From the NCBI GenBank assembly GCA_023414355.1, contig JAEZOB010000055.1, positions 79,875-143,874 of the forward strand: DNA of 64,000 nucleotides. The letters are read 5' to 3'. Origin of the DNA: Bacillota bacterium. Lineage in GTDB: Bacteria > Bacillota > Clostridia > Lachnospirales > Lachnospiraceae. Under the pieces are notes generated by a model. It saw nothing but the letters and a program-made list of their open reading frames with translations, was not told the DNA's origin and ran no database searches. Numbering within the stretch: the stretch's first letter is position 1; the number at the start of each line of letters is the position of its first letter. Position numbers and translations under genes: made by a program. This document shows positions 44,992-54,404 of the stretch, piece after piece.

Positions 44992-45645
44992 ATGATGGAA
45001 AAGATCGATTACAAAAAGCTTTATAAGGATTTATATGCGCCGGGTATCACCCCTTCGCTGATTGATGTACCTGCTATGAAATTTATTATCGTTGAGGGGA
45101 AAGGGAATCCGAATATTCCAGGAGGTGAATATCAGCAGGCTGTGGAGCTGCTTTATGCACTCTCCTATACCCTCAAGATGGATTGCAAGGGTTCAGATCA
45201 AACCGGAGTCTCTGATTATGTTGTTCCGCCTTTAGAGGGTTTATGGTGGCTGGAGGATCAAAACGATTTTGATTTCACCAAGAAGGATCAATATTGCTGG
45301 ATTTCCATGATACGTCAACCGGATTTTATTAGTGAAGAAATGTTTGAAGCAGCGCGGAAGAAGGTTATAAAGAAGAAGCCGACTCTAGATGTCACTAAGG
45401 CCAGACTTGAGCTCTTCAGAGAAGGTCTATGCGTTCAATGTATGCATATTGGATCCTTTGATGAGGAAGCAGCTACTGTAGCAAAAATTGATGCATATGT
45501 AGAACAGACCGGAAAAAGGAATGCGATAGGTACTTTGTCTTCAGAAGGAAAGCGATTGCTGCATCATGAAATTTATGTGTCTAATCCTCTTAAGTGCAAA
45601 CCCTCTGCAAGGAAAACCATCCTGCGTCATCCTGTAATGGAATAA
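44992..45645 (+). CDS. GyrI-like small-molecule-binding domain protein
   Basis: 217 residues of the YdeE/GyrI-like stand-alone family (COG4832 type): KIDYKKLYKDLYAP at the N terminus, VPAMKFIIVEGKGNPN as the first GyrI strand and QCMHIGSFDEEAAT in the second half. Such proteins bind, and in some cases hydrolyse, small hydrophobic or cationic compounds. AAAGGAAG precedes the ATG pair at 44992/44995. Preceded by an operator shared with the WYL regulator and followed after 60 bp by the radical SAM gene. Confidence 0.88.
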   Translation: MMEKIDYKKLYKDLYAPGITPSLIDVPAMKFIIVEGKGNPNIPGGEYQQAVELLYALSYTLKMDCKGSDQTGVSDYVVPPLEGLWWLEDQNDFDFTKKDQYCWISMIRQPDFISEEMFEAARKKVIKKKPTLDVTKARLELFREGLCVQCMHIGSFDEEAATVAKIDAYVEQTGKRNAIGTLSSEGKRLLHHEIYVSNPLKCKPSARKTILRHPVME

Positions 45646-45705
45646 GAAGAGTTTAACAGAAACATCAGATCATAATATCCGAGTACTGATAAAGAAAGGA
45701 AATCT

Positions 45706-46593
45706 ATGGATACCATCTCGGCGAAAACCATCCTGACATCGAAAAAGGACCCTTCCTGGTTCGGTACAGAATACAATATGAATCTCTATAAAGGCTGTTG
45801 TCACGGCTGTATTTATTGCGACAGTCGCAGTGACTGTTATCAGATTTCAGACTTCGATACAGTCAGGGCAAAGGAAAATGCCCTGACTATCCTCGCCACC
45901 GAACTTCATAGCAAGATCAAAACCGGTGTGATTGGTACCGGCTCCATGAGTGATCCTTATAATCCCTATGAAGCTGTCCATCACCTGACCGGAAGAGCCC
46001 TTGAACTGGTCGATCAGTACGGCTTCGGGATAGCAATCGCAACAAAGAGTAACCTGATCACCCGAGATATTGTTACATTAAAGAAAATCAAAGCTCATTC
46101 ACCTGTACTTTGTAAGATTACGATAACCTGTGCCGAGGATGAGCTCAGCAGTAAGATTGAGCCGCAGGTTTGTGTCTCCTCCGAACGTTTTCAGGCAGTC
46201 AAAGCCCTATCAGATGCAGGAATCTTCACAGGCATTCTGATGATGCCTTTGCTTCCTTATCTTACAGATACCGAGGAGAATGTTGTGCAGCTCATACATA
46301 GAGCCAAGGAATGCGGTGCACGTTTTATTTACCCTCTGTTTGGACTTTCTCTGCGCGCCGGTCAGCGTGAATATCTCTATGATAAGCTTACTGAATTATT
46401 TCCGGATAAGAAATTAAAGGATGCCTATATCCGGCTGTACGGAGCAAATTATGTCTGCAGAAGCCCTAGAGAAAAGGAGCTTCATCAGATATTCGCTTCG
46501 GAATGCAGCCGGCTTGGCATCCTCTATCGAATGGACGATATTATCCACGCATACCGTTTGGACTATGAATACCGCCAATTTTCTTTATTTTAA
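45706..46593 (+). CDS. SPL-family radical SAM protein
   Basis: 295 residues. The cluster motif CCHGCIYC (CxxxCxxC) follows NLYKGC near residue 25, GTGSMSDPYNPYE resembles the SAM-binding region, and TKSNLITRD is typical of the spore-photoproduct-lyase-like (COG1533) group. These are mostly uncharacterised; DNA-repair activity should not be assumed. Likely in one transcript with the GyrI-like gene. Its stop faces the GGDEF-EAL gene 12 bp away. Confidence 0.88.
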   Translation: MDTISAKTILTSKKDPSWFGTEYNMNLYKGCCHGCIYCDSRSDCYQISDFDTVRAKENALTILATELHSKIKTGVIGTGSMSDPYNPYEAVHHLTGRALELVDQYGFGIAIATKSNLITRDIVTLKKIKAHSPVLCKITITCAEDELSSKIEPQVCVSSERFQAVKALSDAGIFTGILMMPLLPYLTDTEENVVQLIHRAKECGARFIYPLFGLSLRAGQREYLYDKLTELFPDKKLKDAYIRLYGANYVCRSPREKELHQIFASECSRLGILYRMDDIIHAYRLDYEYRQFSLF

Positions 46594-46605
46594 GGTTCTT
46601 TTCTT

Positions 46606-48942
46606 TCAAGATGGTTCTCTTCTTTCAAGATGCTTCTCTTCCAGTTCCTCCATAGTGATCGGCTTAGAGAAGTAATAGCCCTGACCGATATCGCAGTTAC
46701 TGACCTTTAAGTACTCCAGCTCCATACTATTCTCTATTCCCTCTGCTATTACATGCAGCTTCAGAGCCTTACAGAGCGTGATAATTGTCGATACAATGGT
46801 CTTTGCCTCTTTACTGGAGGCTATGTTTTGTACAAAAGATTTATCAATTTTGATACAATCAATCGGAAGTCTTACAATATAACTCAGTGAAGAATAACCG
46901 ATTCCAAAATCATCAATTGCTACCCGAAAGCCCATAGCTCGCAGGCTTTGCAGCTTCATAATACTTTCTTCCACATTTCTGATCAGAATTCTTTCTGTGA
47001 TCTCCAACTGCAGCTGAGACGGATCTATTCCGTATTTCTCTACAATATCCAACAGGACCGGGACAAATCTTTTCATCTCAAAGGATTTTGCAGATATGTT
47101 GATTGAAAGCCTGACCGGCTCAAAATTACTATCCCTCCATTTTTTCAGCTGCCGACAGGATGTATCGATGACCCATTGGTCGATATCAATAATCGTTCCA
47201 GAATTTTCAGCCATATCGATAAACTGATCCGGAAATAATAATCCTTTTGTCGGATGATTCCATCGAATGAGTGCTTCTACTTCTGCAATCTTCTCAGATC
47301 CAAGATAGAACAGCGGCTGATATACCAGGAAGAATTGCTCCTCCCGAATTCCACTCAGGATATCTGATTGCAGTTCCAGCATCATGGAAAGCTTATCATA
47401 AATTTTCTGATCGAATTTCTGTATCTGATTATTCCCCATATATCTGGCATAGTTTTTGGCATGAGTTACAGCTTTCAGTGGTTCCTCCTGTCTCATGTTA
47501 TTCTTCCATATGAAAATTCCGATGCTAAAGTGTACATCAATTGACTTGCCTAACAGCTGATAACCCTCCTTCAGCTCTGCCATAATGCTGTTAGCCTTTG
47601 CTTCTACTTCATTCTCACTGATGCTACCGTTGGCAAGGATAACAAACTCATCTCCCTTATATCGGTAAACGCTATAATTTTCATTCACATTGGTTAAAAT
47701 TCGTTTCGCAACTTCGCACAGGATCCGATCTCCGTTTGTGTAGCCATAGGTCTCATTTACACTGCTGAACTTATCTATCGCAACCATAATCAGAGAGTAT
47801 TTCCTTTTCTCCTCACTTTGCGATAACGAGATGACTTCCTTCTCCAAGACATATTGATTCAACAAGGATGTTAAGGGATCGTATTGTGTTAGGGATTTGA
47901 TCTTATCCATCATTCGATTAAAGCTAAAGCCAAGTCGACCGATCTCATCCTTTCTTTTTGTCACAAACCGTATGGTCAGATCACCTTTGGCGCCAACTGC
48001 CATCAAATGGTCAAGCTCCTCGATCTGGGCAGTAAATCTGCTGACAAAAATATAAGCAGCTAACAGACAGATTACCAATGTAATCAGTGTTAAAGTCATT
48101 GTAATATATCGAACACTCTTCAAGCTCGACAAGGCCTCCTCTTCAGGAGTGCCTATGTATATTTTCCAATTTGTATTATCAATGGAGGCAAATCCCATCA
48201 GCATTGATTTTCCACCGAATTCGTAACTCCCATAGCCTTCTTCGACATTCTTGGTATTCATTACAAAATCCTTGAGCGACTGATATGCGAAATTCCTGTT
48301 CACGATATCAAAAAGATTATAGCCCTCCGGAGTTCTTTCCTGTTCCGGACTTGAGATAAAGGAACCTTTCTTACTAATGATATAAGCCCTTCCATTCTTC
48401 CCATAACCTCGGGTTAAAGCATATTCGGACAGAAAGTCTACATCCAAACGTGCTATTAGTGCACCCTGGACTTCTCCTTTTTTAATAATGGGGGCTGCAG
48501 CCATAATCACCGGTTCCTTGGTCTTTCGGCTGATAATAATCTCAGAGTAAGCAAAATCTCCGGATAAAGCCACCTGAATATAGTCTCGGTCATGCAGATC
48601 CAGAATGGTATTATCCACATAATGAGCCCTTCCCTGAAGATCAACGACTGCGATATTCTGATAATTTTCATTAATCTGGGATTTGATCACCTCTATCTGC
48701 TGCTCCCAGTTCATGGTTTTAATTCGTTCATCCTCTGAGATTGCTATCAGGTTAGAAATAAATTGATTAAGATAGGTTGTAAGATGAGAAGCAGATTCTG
48801 TTGCAACTCTTTCTACAGCATGATCTACTTCCTTCTGTAATATTTGCTTAAACCGGTAATAGCCACTGAAGCCCATAACCGATACAGCCATCAGTATAAT
48901 AATAAAAGAGAATAGCAGTCCCTTTGTTCTTATGCTCTTCAT
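46606..48942 (-). CDS. dCache-HAMP-GGDEF-EAL c-di-GMP signalling protein
   Basis: 778 residues. One N-terminal helix, an extracytoplasmic dCache sensor (about 35-280), a second helix, HAMP (about 310-360), GGDEF (365-525) and EAL (530-775). The diguanylate cyclase signature reads RYKGDEF, so the first glycine of GGDEF is lysine, which questions cyclase activity. The EAL domain keeps EVEALIRW, NISAKSF, EITERIL, IDDFGIGYSS and EGIE, as expected for an active phosphodiesterase. Ligand unknown. Confidence 0.92.
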   Translation of the reverse strand: MKSIRTKGLLFSFIIILMAVSVMGFSGYYRFKQILQKEVDHAVERVATESASHLTTYLNQFISNLIAISEDERIKTMNWEQQIEVIKSQINENYQNIAVVDLQGRAHYVDNTILDLHDRDYIQVALSGDFAYSEIIISRKTKEPVIMAAAPIIKKGEVQGALIARLDVDFLSEYALTRGYGKNGRAYIISKKGSFISSPEQERTPEGYNLFDIVNRNFAYQSLKDFVMNTKNVEEGYGSYEFGGKSMLMGFASIDNTNWKIYIGTPEEEALSSLKSVRYITMTLTLITLVICLLAAYIFVSRFTAQIEELDHLMAVGAKGDLTIRFVTKRKDEIGRLGFSFNRMMDKIKSLTQYDPLTSLLNQYVLEKEVISLSQSEEKRKYSLIMVAIDKFSSVNETYGYTNGDRILCEVAKRILTNVNENYSVYRYKGDEFVILANGSISENEVEAKANSIMAELKEGYQLLGKSIDVHFSIGIFIWKNNMRQEEPLKAVTHAKNYARYMGNNQIQKFDQKIYDKLSMMLELQSDILSGIREEQFFLVYQPLFYLGSEKIAEVEALIRWNHPTKGLLFPDQFIDMAENSGTIIDIDQWVIDTSCRQLKKWRDSNFEPVRLSINISAKSFEMKRFVPVLLDIVEKYGIDPSQLQLEITERILIRNVEESIMKLQSLRAMGFRVAIDDFGIGYSSLSYIVRLPIDCIKIDKSFVQNIASSKEAKTIVSTIITLCKALKLHVIAEGIENSMELEYLKVSNCDIGQGYYFSKPITMEELEEKHLERREPS

Positions 48943-49090
48943 TTGTTCTCCTTAAAGTTAAATTCTACTTATAATGACATTTTACCACAAATAATTTTTA
49001 AAAAATATCTAAACTTTATTACTATTTCAGGATAAAATGCCAAAAACTTCTACTGAAACGCCCAATATCAGGCATTTCTTGTAAAAACGC

Positions 49091-49125
49091 AAAAAACAGC
49101 ACAGTGAAATAGAAACCGTGCTGTT
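49091..49125 (-). terminator. terminator of metY
   Basis: On the minus strand CAGCACGG, an 11-nt loop, CTGTGCTG, then six T and G. It lies about 40 bp after the metY stop. Confidence 0.85.
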
Positions 49126-49162
49126 GAGATTTTTGAATAGACTTAGGTTTGATACGATATTT

Positions 49163-50437
49163 TTATACTTGTGCCAATGCCTGTTCGATATCAGCGATGA
49201 TGTCGTCCACACTCTCAATTCCGATGGACATACGGATTAAATCAGGTGTAATACCTCCATCCATCAGCTGCTGATCTGTTAGCTGACGATGCGTTGTGCT
49301 GGCCGGATGAAGCACTCCTGTTCTGGTGTCCGCCACATGAACCACAATCGCAGCCAGCTTCAGACTATCCATAAATTTGACTGCCGCTTCTCTTCCACCC
49401 TTTACACCGTAGGAAATTACGCCACAGGAACCCTTAGGAAGATACTTCTGAGCCAAATCATAATATGGATTGCTTTTTAATCCGGGATAATTCACCCAGG
49501 AGATCTTATCTTGCTTTTCCAAATATTCCGCCACCTTCTGGGCATTAGAGCAATGTCTTTCCATACGAAGATGTAGTGTCTCGAGGCCGAGATTAAGTAG
49601 AAAGGCATTGTTCGGAGCAGGGGCGGAGCCCAAATCTCTCATGAGCTGTACTCTTGCTTTGGTAATGAATGCAGCTTTGCCGCAGTCTCTGGTATATACC
49701 ATACCATGATAGGAATCGTCAGGTGTGGAAAGTCCGGGGAACTTACCATTGTCCCAATTAAAGTTACCGCTGTCTACGATCACGCCGCCAAGAGCAACCG
49801 CATGTCCGTCCATATATTTTGAAGTAGAATGTAATACGATATCCGCACCGAATTCAAACGGTCTGCAGTTGATCGGTGTTGCAAAGGTGTTATCAATAAA
49901 CAAAGGAATCAGATTACTGTGAGCAAGCTTCGCCAGCTTCTCGATGTCTGTCACAACCAATGCCGGATTTGCTATGGTCTCTGCGAAGATGAGCTTCGTA
50001 TTCTCTCTGATTTCCTGCTGTATCTGATCAACGGGAGCACCGGGATCAAAGAAGGTCACATCAATTCCCATTCTCTTTATCGTAACCGCAAACAGGTTGG
50101 TTGTCCCGCCGTAAATCATACTGGATACAAGCATATGATCACCTGCGCTGCAGACATTCAGAACTGCAATCAGACTGGCAGCCTGCCCGGAGGAGGTACA
50201 CATCGCACCAACGCCGCCCTCCAGCGATGCAATCTTTTTCTCTACACAATCCACGGTAGGATTTGCAAGCCTAGTATAGAAAAAGCCTTCTTCCGTAAGA
50301 TCAAACAGCTTTCCTACATGTTCACTGGAATCATATTTATAGGTGGTACTCTGAACGATCGGCAGTACTCTTGGTTCACCGTTCTTCGGCTGATACCCTT
50401 CCTGGATACATCTGGTCTCGATATGATAATTACTCAT
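49163..50437 (-). CDS. metY: O-acetylhomoserine sulfhydrylase / aminocarboxypropyltransferase
   Basis: 424-residue PLP enzyme of the Cys/Met metabolism family. The PLP lysine is in DIVLHSTSKYMDGH near residue 208, and YTRLANPTVDCVEKKIASLEGG and SSGQAA are family motifs. The length and the LFIDNTFATPINCRPFEFGADI stretch fit MetY, which makes homocysteine from O-acetylhomoserine and sulfide, rather than cystathionine beta-lyase. Monocistronic with its own promoter and terminator. No SAM riboswitch or S-box was found in the leader. Confidence 0.92.
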   Translation of the reverse strand: MSNYHIETRCIQEGYQPKNGEPRVLPIVQSTTYKYDSSEHVGKLFDLTEEGFFYTRLANPTVDCVEKKIASLEGGVGAMCTSSGQAASLIAVLNVCSAGDHMLVSSMIYGGTTNLFAVTIKRMGIDVTFFDPGAPVDQIQQEIRENTKLIFAETIANPALVVTDIEKLAKLAHSNLIPLFIDNTFATPINCRPFEFGADIVLHSTSKYMDGHAVALGGVIVDSGNFNWDNGKFPGLSTPDDSYHGMVYTRDCGKAAFITKARVQLMRDLGSAPAPNNAFLLNLGLETLHLRMERHCSNAQKVAEYLEKQDKISWVNYPGLKSNPYYDLAQKYLPKGSCGVISYGVKGGREAAVKFMDSLKLAAIVVHVADTRTGVLHPASTTHRQLTDQQLMDGGITPDLIRMSIGIESVDDIIADIEQALAQV

Positions 50438-50524
50438 GATTTTCCTCCCTTAAACTATAATCACTATGTTTATTTCACATGGAGGATATTCCTCCTGACA
50501 CAGTCTGTAAAAACGCTTTATGCA

Positions 50525-50554
50525 ATCATATTACGACCCGAAGTAATTTGTCAA
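50525..50554 (-). promoter_or_regulatory. promoter of metY
   Basis: On the minus strand TTGACA (50554-50549), an 18-bp spacer, and TATGAT (50530-50525), about 85 bp before the start codon. Confidence 0.65.
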
Positions 50555-50597
50555 GCCAATTTCCTGAAATGTCCGGAACAAATTCCTCAAAAAAGGC

Positions 50598-50639
50598 AAA
50601 AAAGCAGAGCAGTTGCCGTCTTCGCGGCTCCTGCTCTGC
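50598..50639 (-). terminator. terminator of thrS
   Basis: On the minus strand GCAGAGCAG (50639-50631), a GC-rich loop, CTGCTCTGC (50612-50604), then six T (50603-50598). Confidence 0.88.
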
Positions 50640-50670
50640 TCTTTATTAATTATTATTATGTTCTTTGGGA

Positions 50671-52635
50671 CTACTTTTCATTGTTCTCGGTGACTTCAAT
50701 TTTCCTGATTTCCCTTGTTCTAATCTCCTTACAGATATCATCTACAAAGACAGACAACGACTTCTGACCTTCATCTCCAAGGAAACGGCTTCTGACGGAT
50801 ACTACGCCTTCCTCTTCTTCCTTCTGTCCAACCACCAGCATGTAAGGTACACGGTCCAGTCTTGCTTCTCTGATTTTATAACCGATCTTCTCGGCTCTCT
50901 CATCTACTGTAACCAGTACATTGTTTTTAGCAAGCTCTTCCTTTACCTTATTTGCATACTCATGATATTTTTCGGAGATCGGTAATATTCTTACCTGCTC
51001 GGGACACAGCCAGGTCGGGAACAGTCCGGCATATTTCTCTATCAACCATGCCAGTGTTCTTTCATAACAGCCCATGCTGGTTCTGTGGATGATGTAAGGA
51101 CGAACCTTCTCTCCGTTCTGATCCACATAATACATATCAAACTGCTCAGCGATCAGAGCATCCCATTGAATCGTGATCATCGTATCCTCTTTACCGTATA
51201 CATTCTTTGCCTGAATATCTACCTTGGGACCGTAGAAGGCAGCTTCTCCATCTGCTTCGGTAAAAGGAATGCCAAGCTCAGTCAGAACCTTACGGATTCT
51301 TCCCTGGGTATCCTCCCAAACCTCAGCAGTACCGATATATTTCTCTTTGTTATTCGGATCCCATTTGGATAAGCGGTAAGTTACATCCTCTTCTACACCA
51401 AGAGTCTTCAGGCAATATCTTGCCAGATCCAAACAACCCTTGAATTCCGCGTCCATCTGATCCGGTCTTACAATTAAATGTCCCTCTGAAATCGTAAACT
51501 GACGAACGCGGGTCAAACCGTGCATCTCACCGGAATCCTCATTACGGAACAGGGTAGAAGTCTCACCGTAACGGAGTGGCAGGTCACGGTAGGATTTCTG
51601 ACTTGCCTTATATACATAATACTGGAACGGGCAGGTCATCGGGCGAAGGGCAAATACTTCCTTATCCACCTTTTCATCTCCGAGCACGAACATGCCTTCT
51701 TTATAATGATCCCAATGACCTGAAATCTTATATAAATCGCTCTTTGCCATCAAAGGAGTCTTTGTTCTTACATAACCGCGTCGCTCTTCCTCATCCTCAA
51801 TCCAGCGCTGTAAGGTCTGGATGATCTTGGTGCCCTTCGGCATTAATAAGGGAAGTCCCTGGCCGATAACATCCACAGTAGTGAATAATTCCATCTCTCG
51901 ACCTAATTTATTATGGTCACGCTTTTTGATATCCTCGAGGTGAACTAAGAATTCATCGAGCTCTGCATTCTTTGTATATGCTGTTCCGTAAACTCTGGTC
52001 AGCATCTTATTCTTTTCAGAACCTCTCCAATAAGCACCGGAGGAAGAAATCAGCTTAATCGCTTTTATGTTCTTAGTACTCATTAAATGAGGTCCTGCAC
52101 AAAGATCCACAAAATCACCCTGCTGATAGAAGGACAGCTCGGCATCTACCGGAAGATCCTCGATCAACTCAACCTTATAGGGTTCGTCTTTGGACTTCAT
52201 GAGTGCGATCGCTTCCTCGCGAGGTAACGTAAAACGTACCAGCTCTGCACCCTCTTTGATGATTTTCTTCATCTCTGCTTCCAGTAAATCCAGTGCGGCA
52301 CGGTCAAAAGCAGCAATATCAAAATCGTAATAAAATCCGGTATCTATAGAAGGTCCGATCGCAAGCTTTGCTTCGGGATATAAACGTTTTACTGCCTGAG
52401 CAAGTACATGGGAGGTGGTATGGCGATAAGCTGCCTTACCTGCTTCATCATGAAAGGTTAAAATATTCAGGCTGCAGTCTTCGCTAACGGTAGTTCGAAG
52501 ATCCACCACCTTACCGTTTAATTCTCCTGCACATGCCATTCTGGCAAGACCCTCACTGATGTCATTGGCGATCTCATATACGGTCATCGCTCTGTCATAC
52601 TCCTTAAATGAGCCATCCTTTAATGTAATCTTCAT
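50671..52635 (-). CDS. thrS: Threonyl-tRNA synthetase
   Basis: 654-residue class II synthetase. TGS domain at 1-60, editing domain with HTTSHVLAQAVKRLYP (HxxxH) near 75, then the catalytic core with RPMTCPFQYYVYK, RNEDSGEMHGLTRVRQF (motif 2) and RTSMGCYERTLAWLIE (motif 3), and an anticodon-binding domain from about 540 (ILPISEKYHEYANKVKEEL). GAAAGGAG precedes the ATG. Expression is controlled by the T-box leader at 52759-52997. Confidence 0.96.
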   Translation of the reverse strand: MKITLKDGSFKEYDRAMTVYEIANDISEGLARMACAGELNGKVVDLRTTVSEDCSLNILTFHDEAGKAAYRHTTSHVLAQAVKRLYPEAKLAIGPSIDTGFYYDFDIAAFDRAALDLLEAEMKKIIKEGAELVRFTLPREEAIALMKSKDEPYKVELIEDLPVDAELSFYQQGDFVDLCAGPHLMSTKNIKAIKLISSSGAYWRGSEKNKMLTRVYGTAYTKNAELDEFLVHLEDIKKRDHNKLGREMELFTTVDVIGQGLPLLMPKGTKIIQTLQRWIEDEEERRGYVRTKTPLMAKSDLYKISGHWDHYKEGMFVLGDEKVDKEVFALRPMTCPFQYYVYKASQKSYRDLPLRYGETSTLFRNEDSGEMHGLTRVRQFTISEGHLIVRPDQMDAEFKGCLDLARYCLKTLGVEEDVTYRLSKWDPNNKEKYIGTAEVWEDTQGRIRKVLTELGIPFTEADGEAAFYGPKVDIQAKNVYGKEDTMITIQWDALIAEQFDMYYVDQNGEKVRPYIIHRTSMGCYERTLAWLIEKYAGLFPTWLCPEQVRILPISEKYHEYANKVKEELAKNNVLVTVDERAEKIGYKIREARLDRVPYMLVVGQKEEEEGVVSVRSRFLGDEGQKSLSVFVDDICKEIRTREIRKIEVTENNEK

Positions 52636-52758
52636 ATAAATCTCCTTTCAAATTCGGGCTTATAAAGCCCTAATCATATATAATTTCCGCAAAGGATAAG
52701 CACTCCTGTCCGGAAGGCTTTATTATTTCATGCAATAGGACATAATTTCCGATTACAT

Positions 52759-52997
52759 AAAAAAAGCTCTCCTCTTTCGATCTGCTTTCTCTGCGATTCG
52801 AAAGGGACGAGCGTATCAGATACGTCGCGGTTCCACCCTTATTGGTGTATAGCACCCACTCATTTGATTGATAACGGAATCACCGGACCGGGTTAGGGTC
52901 ACTCCGAGGTAGTTTTCCCAAGCTTCCTAATAAGATATTCACACCGAACATATCTCTCTCTGAATTATTTGGCGCAGTACTCTTCTCATCAACGTTT
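52759..52997 (-). promoter_or_regulatory. T-box riboswitch leader of thrS
   Basis: The hallmark AGGGTGGAACCGCG lies at 52839-52826 on the minus strand. A factor-independent terminator follows (arms about 52814-52796 and 52783-52766, seven T at 52765-52759), the element that forms when tRNA-Thr is charged. Upstream is a Stem I-like region; ACC at 52910-52908 (or the overlapping ACT) is a candidate threonine specifier. Uncharged tRNA-Thr would stabilise the antiterminator and turn thrS on. The specifier call is inference. Confidence 0.93.
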
Positions 52998-53003
52998 GTA
53001 ATA

Positions 53004-53031
53004 ATTATATCATCCCATTTCTGATTGTCAA
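53004..53031 (-). promoter_or_regulatory. promoter of the thrS T-box transcript
   Basis: On the minus strand TTGACA (53031-53026), a 16-bp spacer, and TATAAT (53009-53004). Both boxes match the consensus perfectly. Confidence 0.85.
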
Positions 53032-53046
53032 TCCTTTTTCAGCTGA

Positions 53047-53293
53047 CAGATATTATGTCAGTTGACAGTAATTATGACAAATGACAGTTCTTATGTCATT
53101 TACCAGTTCTTATGTTATTTAACAGTTCTTATGTTATTTAACAGTTCTTATGTCATTTAACAGTTCTTATGTCATTTACCAGTTCTTATGTCATTTACCA
53201 GTTCTTATGTCATTTACCAGTTCTTATGTCATTTGACAGTTCTTATGTCATTTACCAGTTCTTATGTCATTTACCAGTTCTTATGTCATTTAC
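53047..53293. repeat. 13-copy 19-bp tandem repeat
   Basis: Units of CAGTTCTTATGTCATTTAC start every 19 bp from 53047 to 53275; the first two are diverged, the other eleven nearly identical, and a broken fourteenth begins at 53294. No spacers, so not CRISPR. The array begins 15 bp upstream of the thrS -35 box and ends about 25 bp before the galM-like -35 box. Confidence 0.92.
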
Positions 53294-53317
53294 CAGCCTT
53301 TCGTTCTTTTCTTGTTA

Positions 53318-53346
53318 TTGCTGTTTTATTGACTACTTGATACAAT
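53318..53346 (+). promoter_or_regulatory. promoter of the aldose epimerase gene
   Basis: TTGCTG (53318-53323), a 17-bp spacer, and TACAAT (53341-53346), 83 bp before the ATG. Confidence 0.5.
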
Positions 53347-53429
53347 GAAAGAATTCTTCTTTCACCAGAATTTACTTTACCGATCTGACTGTGATAAAAT
53401 AGATAATAAAGTGATGAAGGAGGCTGCTT

Positions 53430-54320
53430 ATGTCTGAATATTCCATACAAAATTCTAATCTTACCATAAAAATTAATACCCTAGGTGCCGAACTGACGTC
53501 GTTGAAGGATACTGCTGCAGGTACTGAATACCTGTGGAACGCTGATCCGGCTTACTGGAGGCGCCATGCACCCATTCTTTTTCCGATTGTTGGTAGCTTG
53601 AAGGGAAAATCCTATACGTACCAGGAAAAGAACTATACTCTTCCCCAACATGGTTTTGCCAGAGATTTGGAGTTCAAGCTAATCTCTCATACCGATACAG
53701 AGCTCTGGTTCTCGTTGGATGCAAATGAGGAGACGAAAAAGGTCTATCCCTTTCCATTCCGGCTTGAACTGGGCTATCATCTGGAGGAACGTAAGGTTAC
53801 CGTATTCTGGAGAGTACTCAATAAAGGGACAGAAGAAATGCATTTTTCGATCGGAGGCCATCCTGCATTTTATTGTCCGCTGAAGCCTGATCAGAAACAA
53901 AGCGACTGTTATTTCGAGTTTGATACGAAGCAACCAATCCGTTATCTCCTGGTAAATGACCAGGGTCTGGAGGTAAAGCTTCCGGAGAAAGAACAATATG
54001 TGTTGAATTCGAATGACGGGATTGTACAGATCGCTACCCATATGTTTGATAAAGATGCCTTAATTATTGAAGGCCATCAGTGTCATCAGGTATCATTATT
54101 GGATCCCGATAAAAAGCCGTACCTGAAGGTCACCTTTGACGCCCCGTTATTCGGCTTATGGTCACCGTCAGGTAAGCAGGCCCCCTTCGTCTGTATCGAA
54201 CCCTGGTATGGACGCTGCGACAGCTCTGAATTCTCCGGTACCCTGGAGGAACGCGATTACAGCAATAGCCTGCAAGCCGGTGCCACCTTCGAGAAATCCT
54301 ATACAATAGAGGTATTATAG
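53430..54320 (+). CDS. aldose 1-epimerase family protein (LacX/YihR-like)
   Basis: 296 residues of the galactose mutarotase-like beta-sandwich. Motifs: RRHAPILFPIVGSLKG, LPQHGFARD with the active-site His, FSIGGHPAFYCPL with the second His, and FVCIEPWYGRCD with the catalytic Glu region. The sequence fits the LacX-type subgroup, which epimerises free or phosphorylated hexoses, more than GalM itself. AAGGAGG precedes the ATG. Monocistronic, ending in the terminator at 54340. Confidence 0.88.
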   Translation: MSEYSIQNSNLTIKINTLGAELTSLKDTAAGTEYLWNADPAYWRRHAPILFPIVGSLKGKSYTYQEKNYTLPQHGFARDLEFKLISHTDTELWFSLDANEETKKVYPFPFRLELGYHLEERKVTVFWRVLNKGTEEMHFSIGGHPAFYCPLKPDQKQSDCYFEFDTKQPIRYLLVNDQGLEVKLPEKEQYVLNSNDGIVQIATHMFDKDALIIEGHQCHQVSLLDPDKKPYLKVTFDAPLFGLWSPSGKQAPFVCIEPWYGRCDSSEFSGTLEERDYSNSLQAGATFEKSYTIEVL

Positions 54321-54339
54321 TAAACCCATAATAAACTAA

Positions 54340-54404
54340 CCCCCTGAGATAATTTAGACCTTTGTAGATGAAAACCTTGGTCCTATCTCCCAGGGGGATT
54401 TTTT
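54340..54404 (+). terminator. terminator of the aldose epimerase gene
   Basis: CCCCCTGAGATA (54340-54351) pairs with TATCTCCCAGGGGG (to about 54397) around a 28-nt loop, then ATTTTTT. It reaches the last codon of the convergent M16 peptidase gene. Confidence 0.82.

Noticed and set aside
50438..50670. SAM riboswitch before metY
   Set aside because: The 5' leader is short (about 80 nt) and lacks the conserved S-box features; only a promoter is seen.
49919..50767. 282-codon + strand frame antisense to metY and thrS
   Set aside because: Long, but it crosses two well-supported genes and the thrS terminator on the other strand, and its composition is typical of a shadow frame.
50665..50985. 106-codon + strand frame antisense to thrS
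   Set aside because: It lies wholly opposite a strongly supported synthetase gene; no ribosome binding site or family features.
53047..53293. possible CRISPR array
   Set aside because: The repeats are only 19 bp and directly adjacent, with no spacers and no cas genes nearby.
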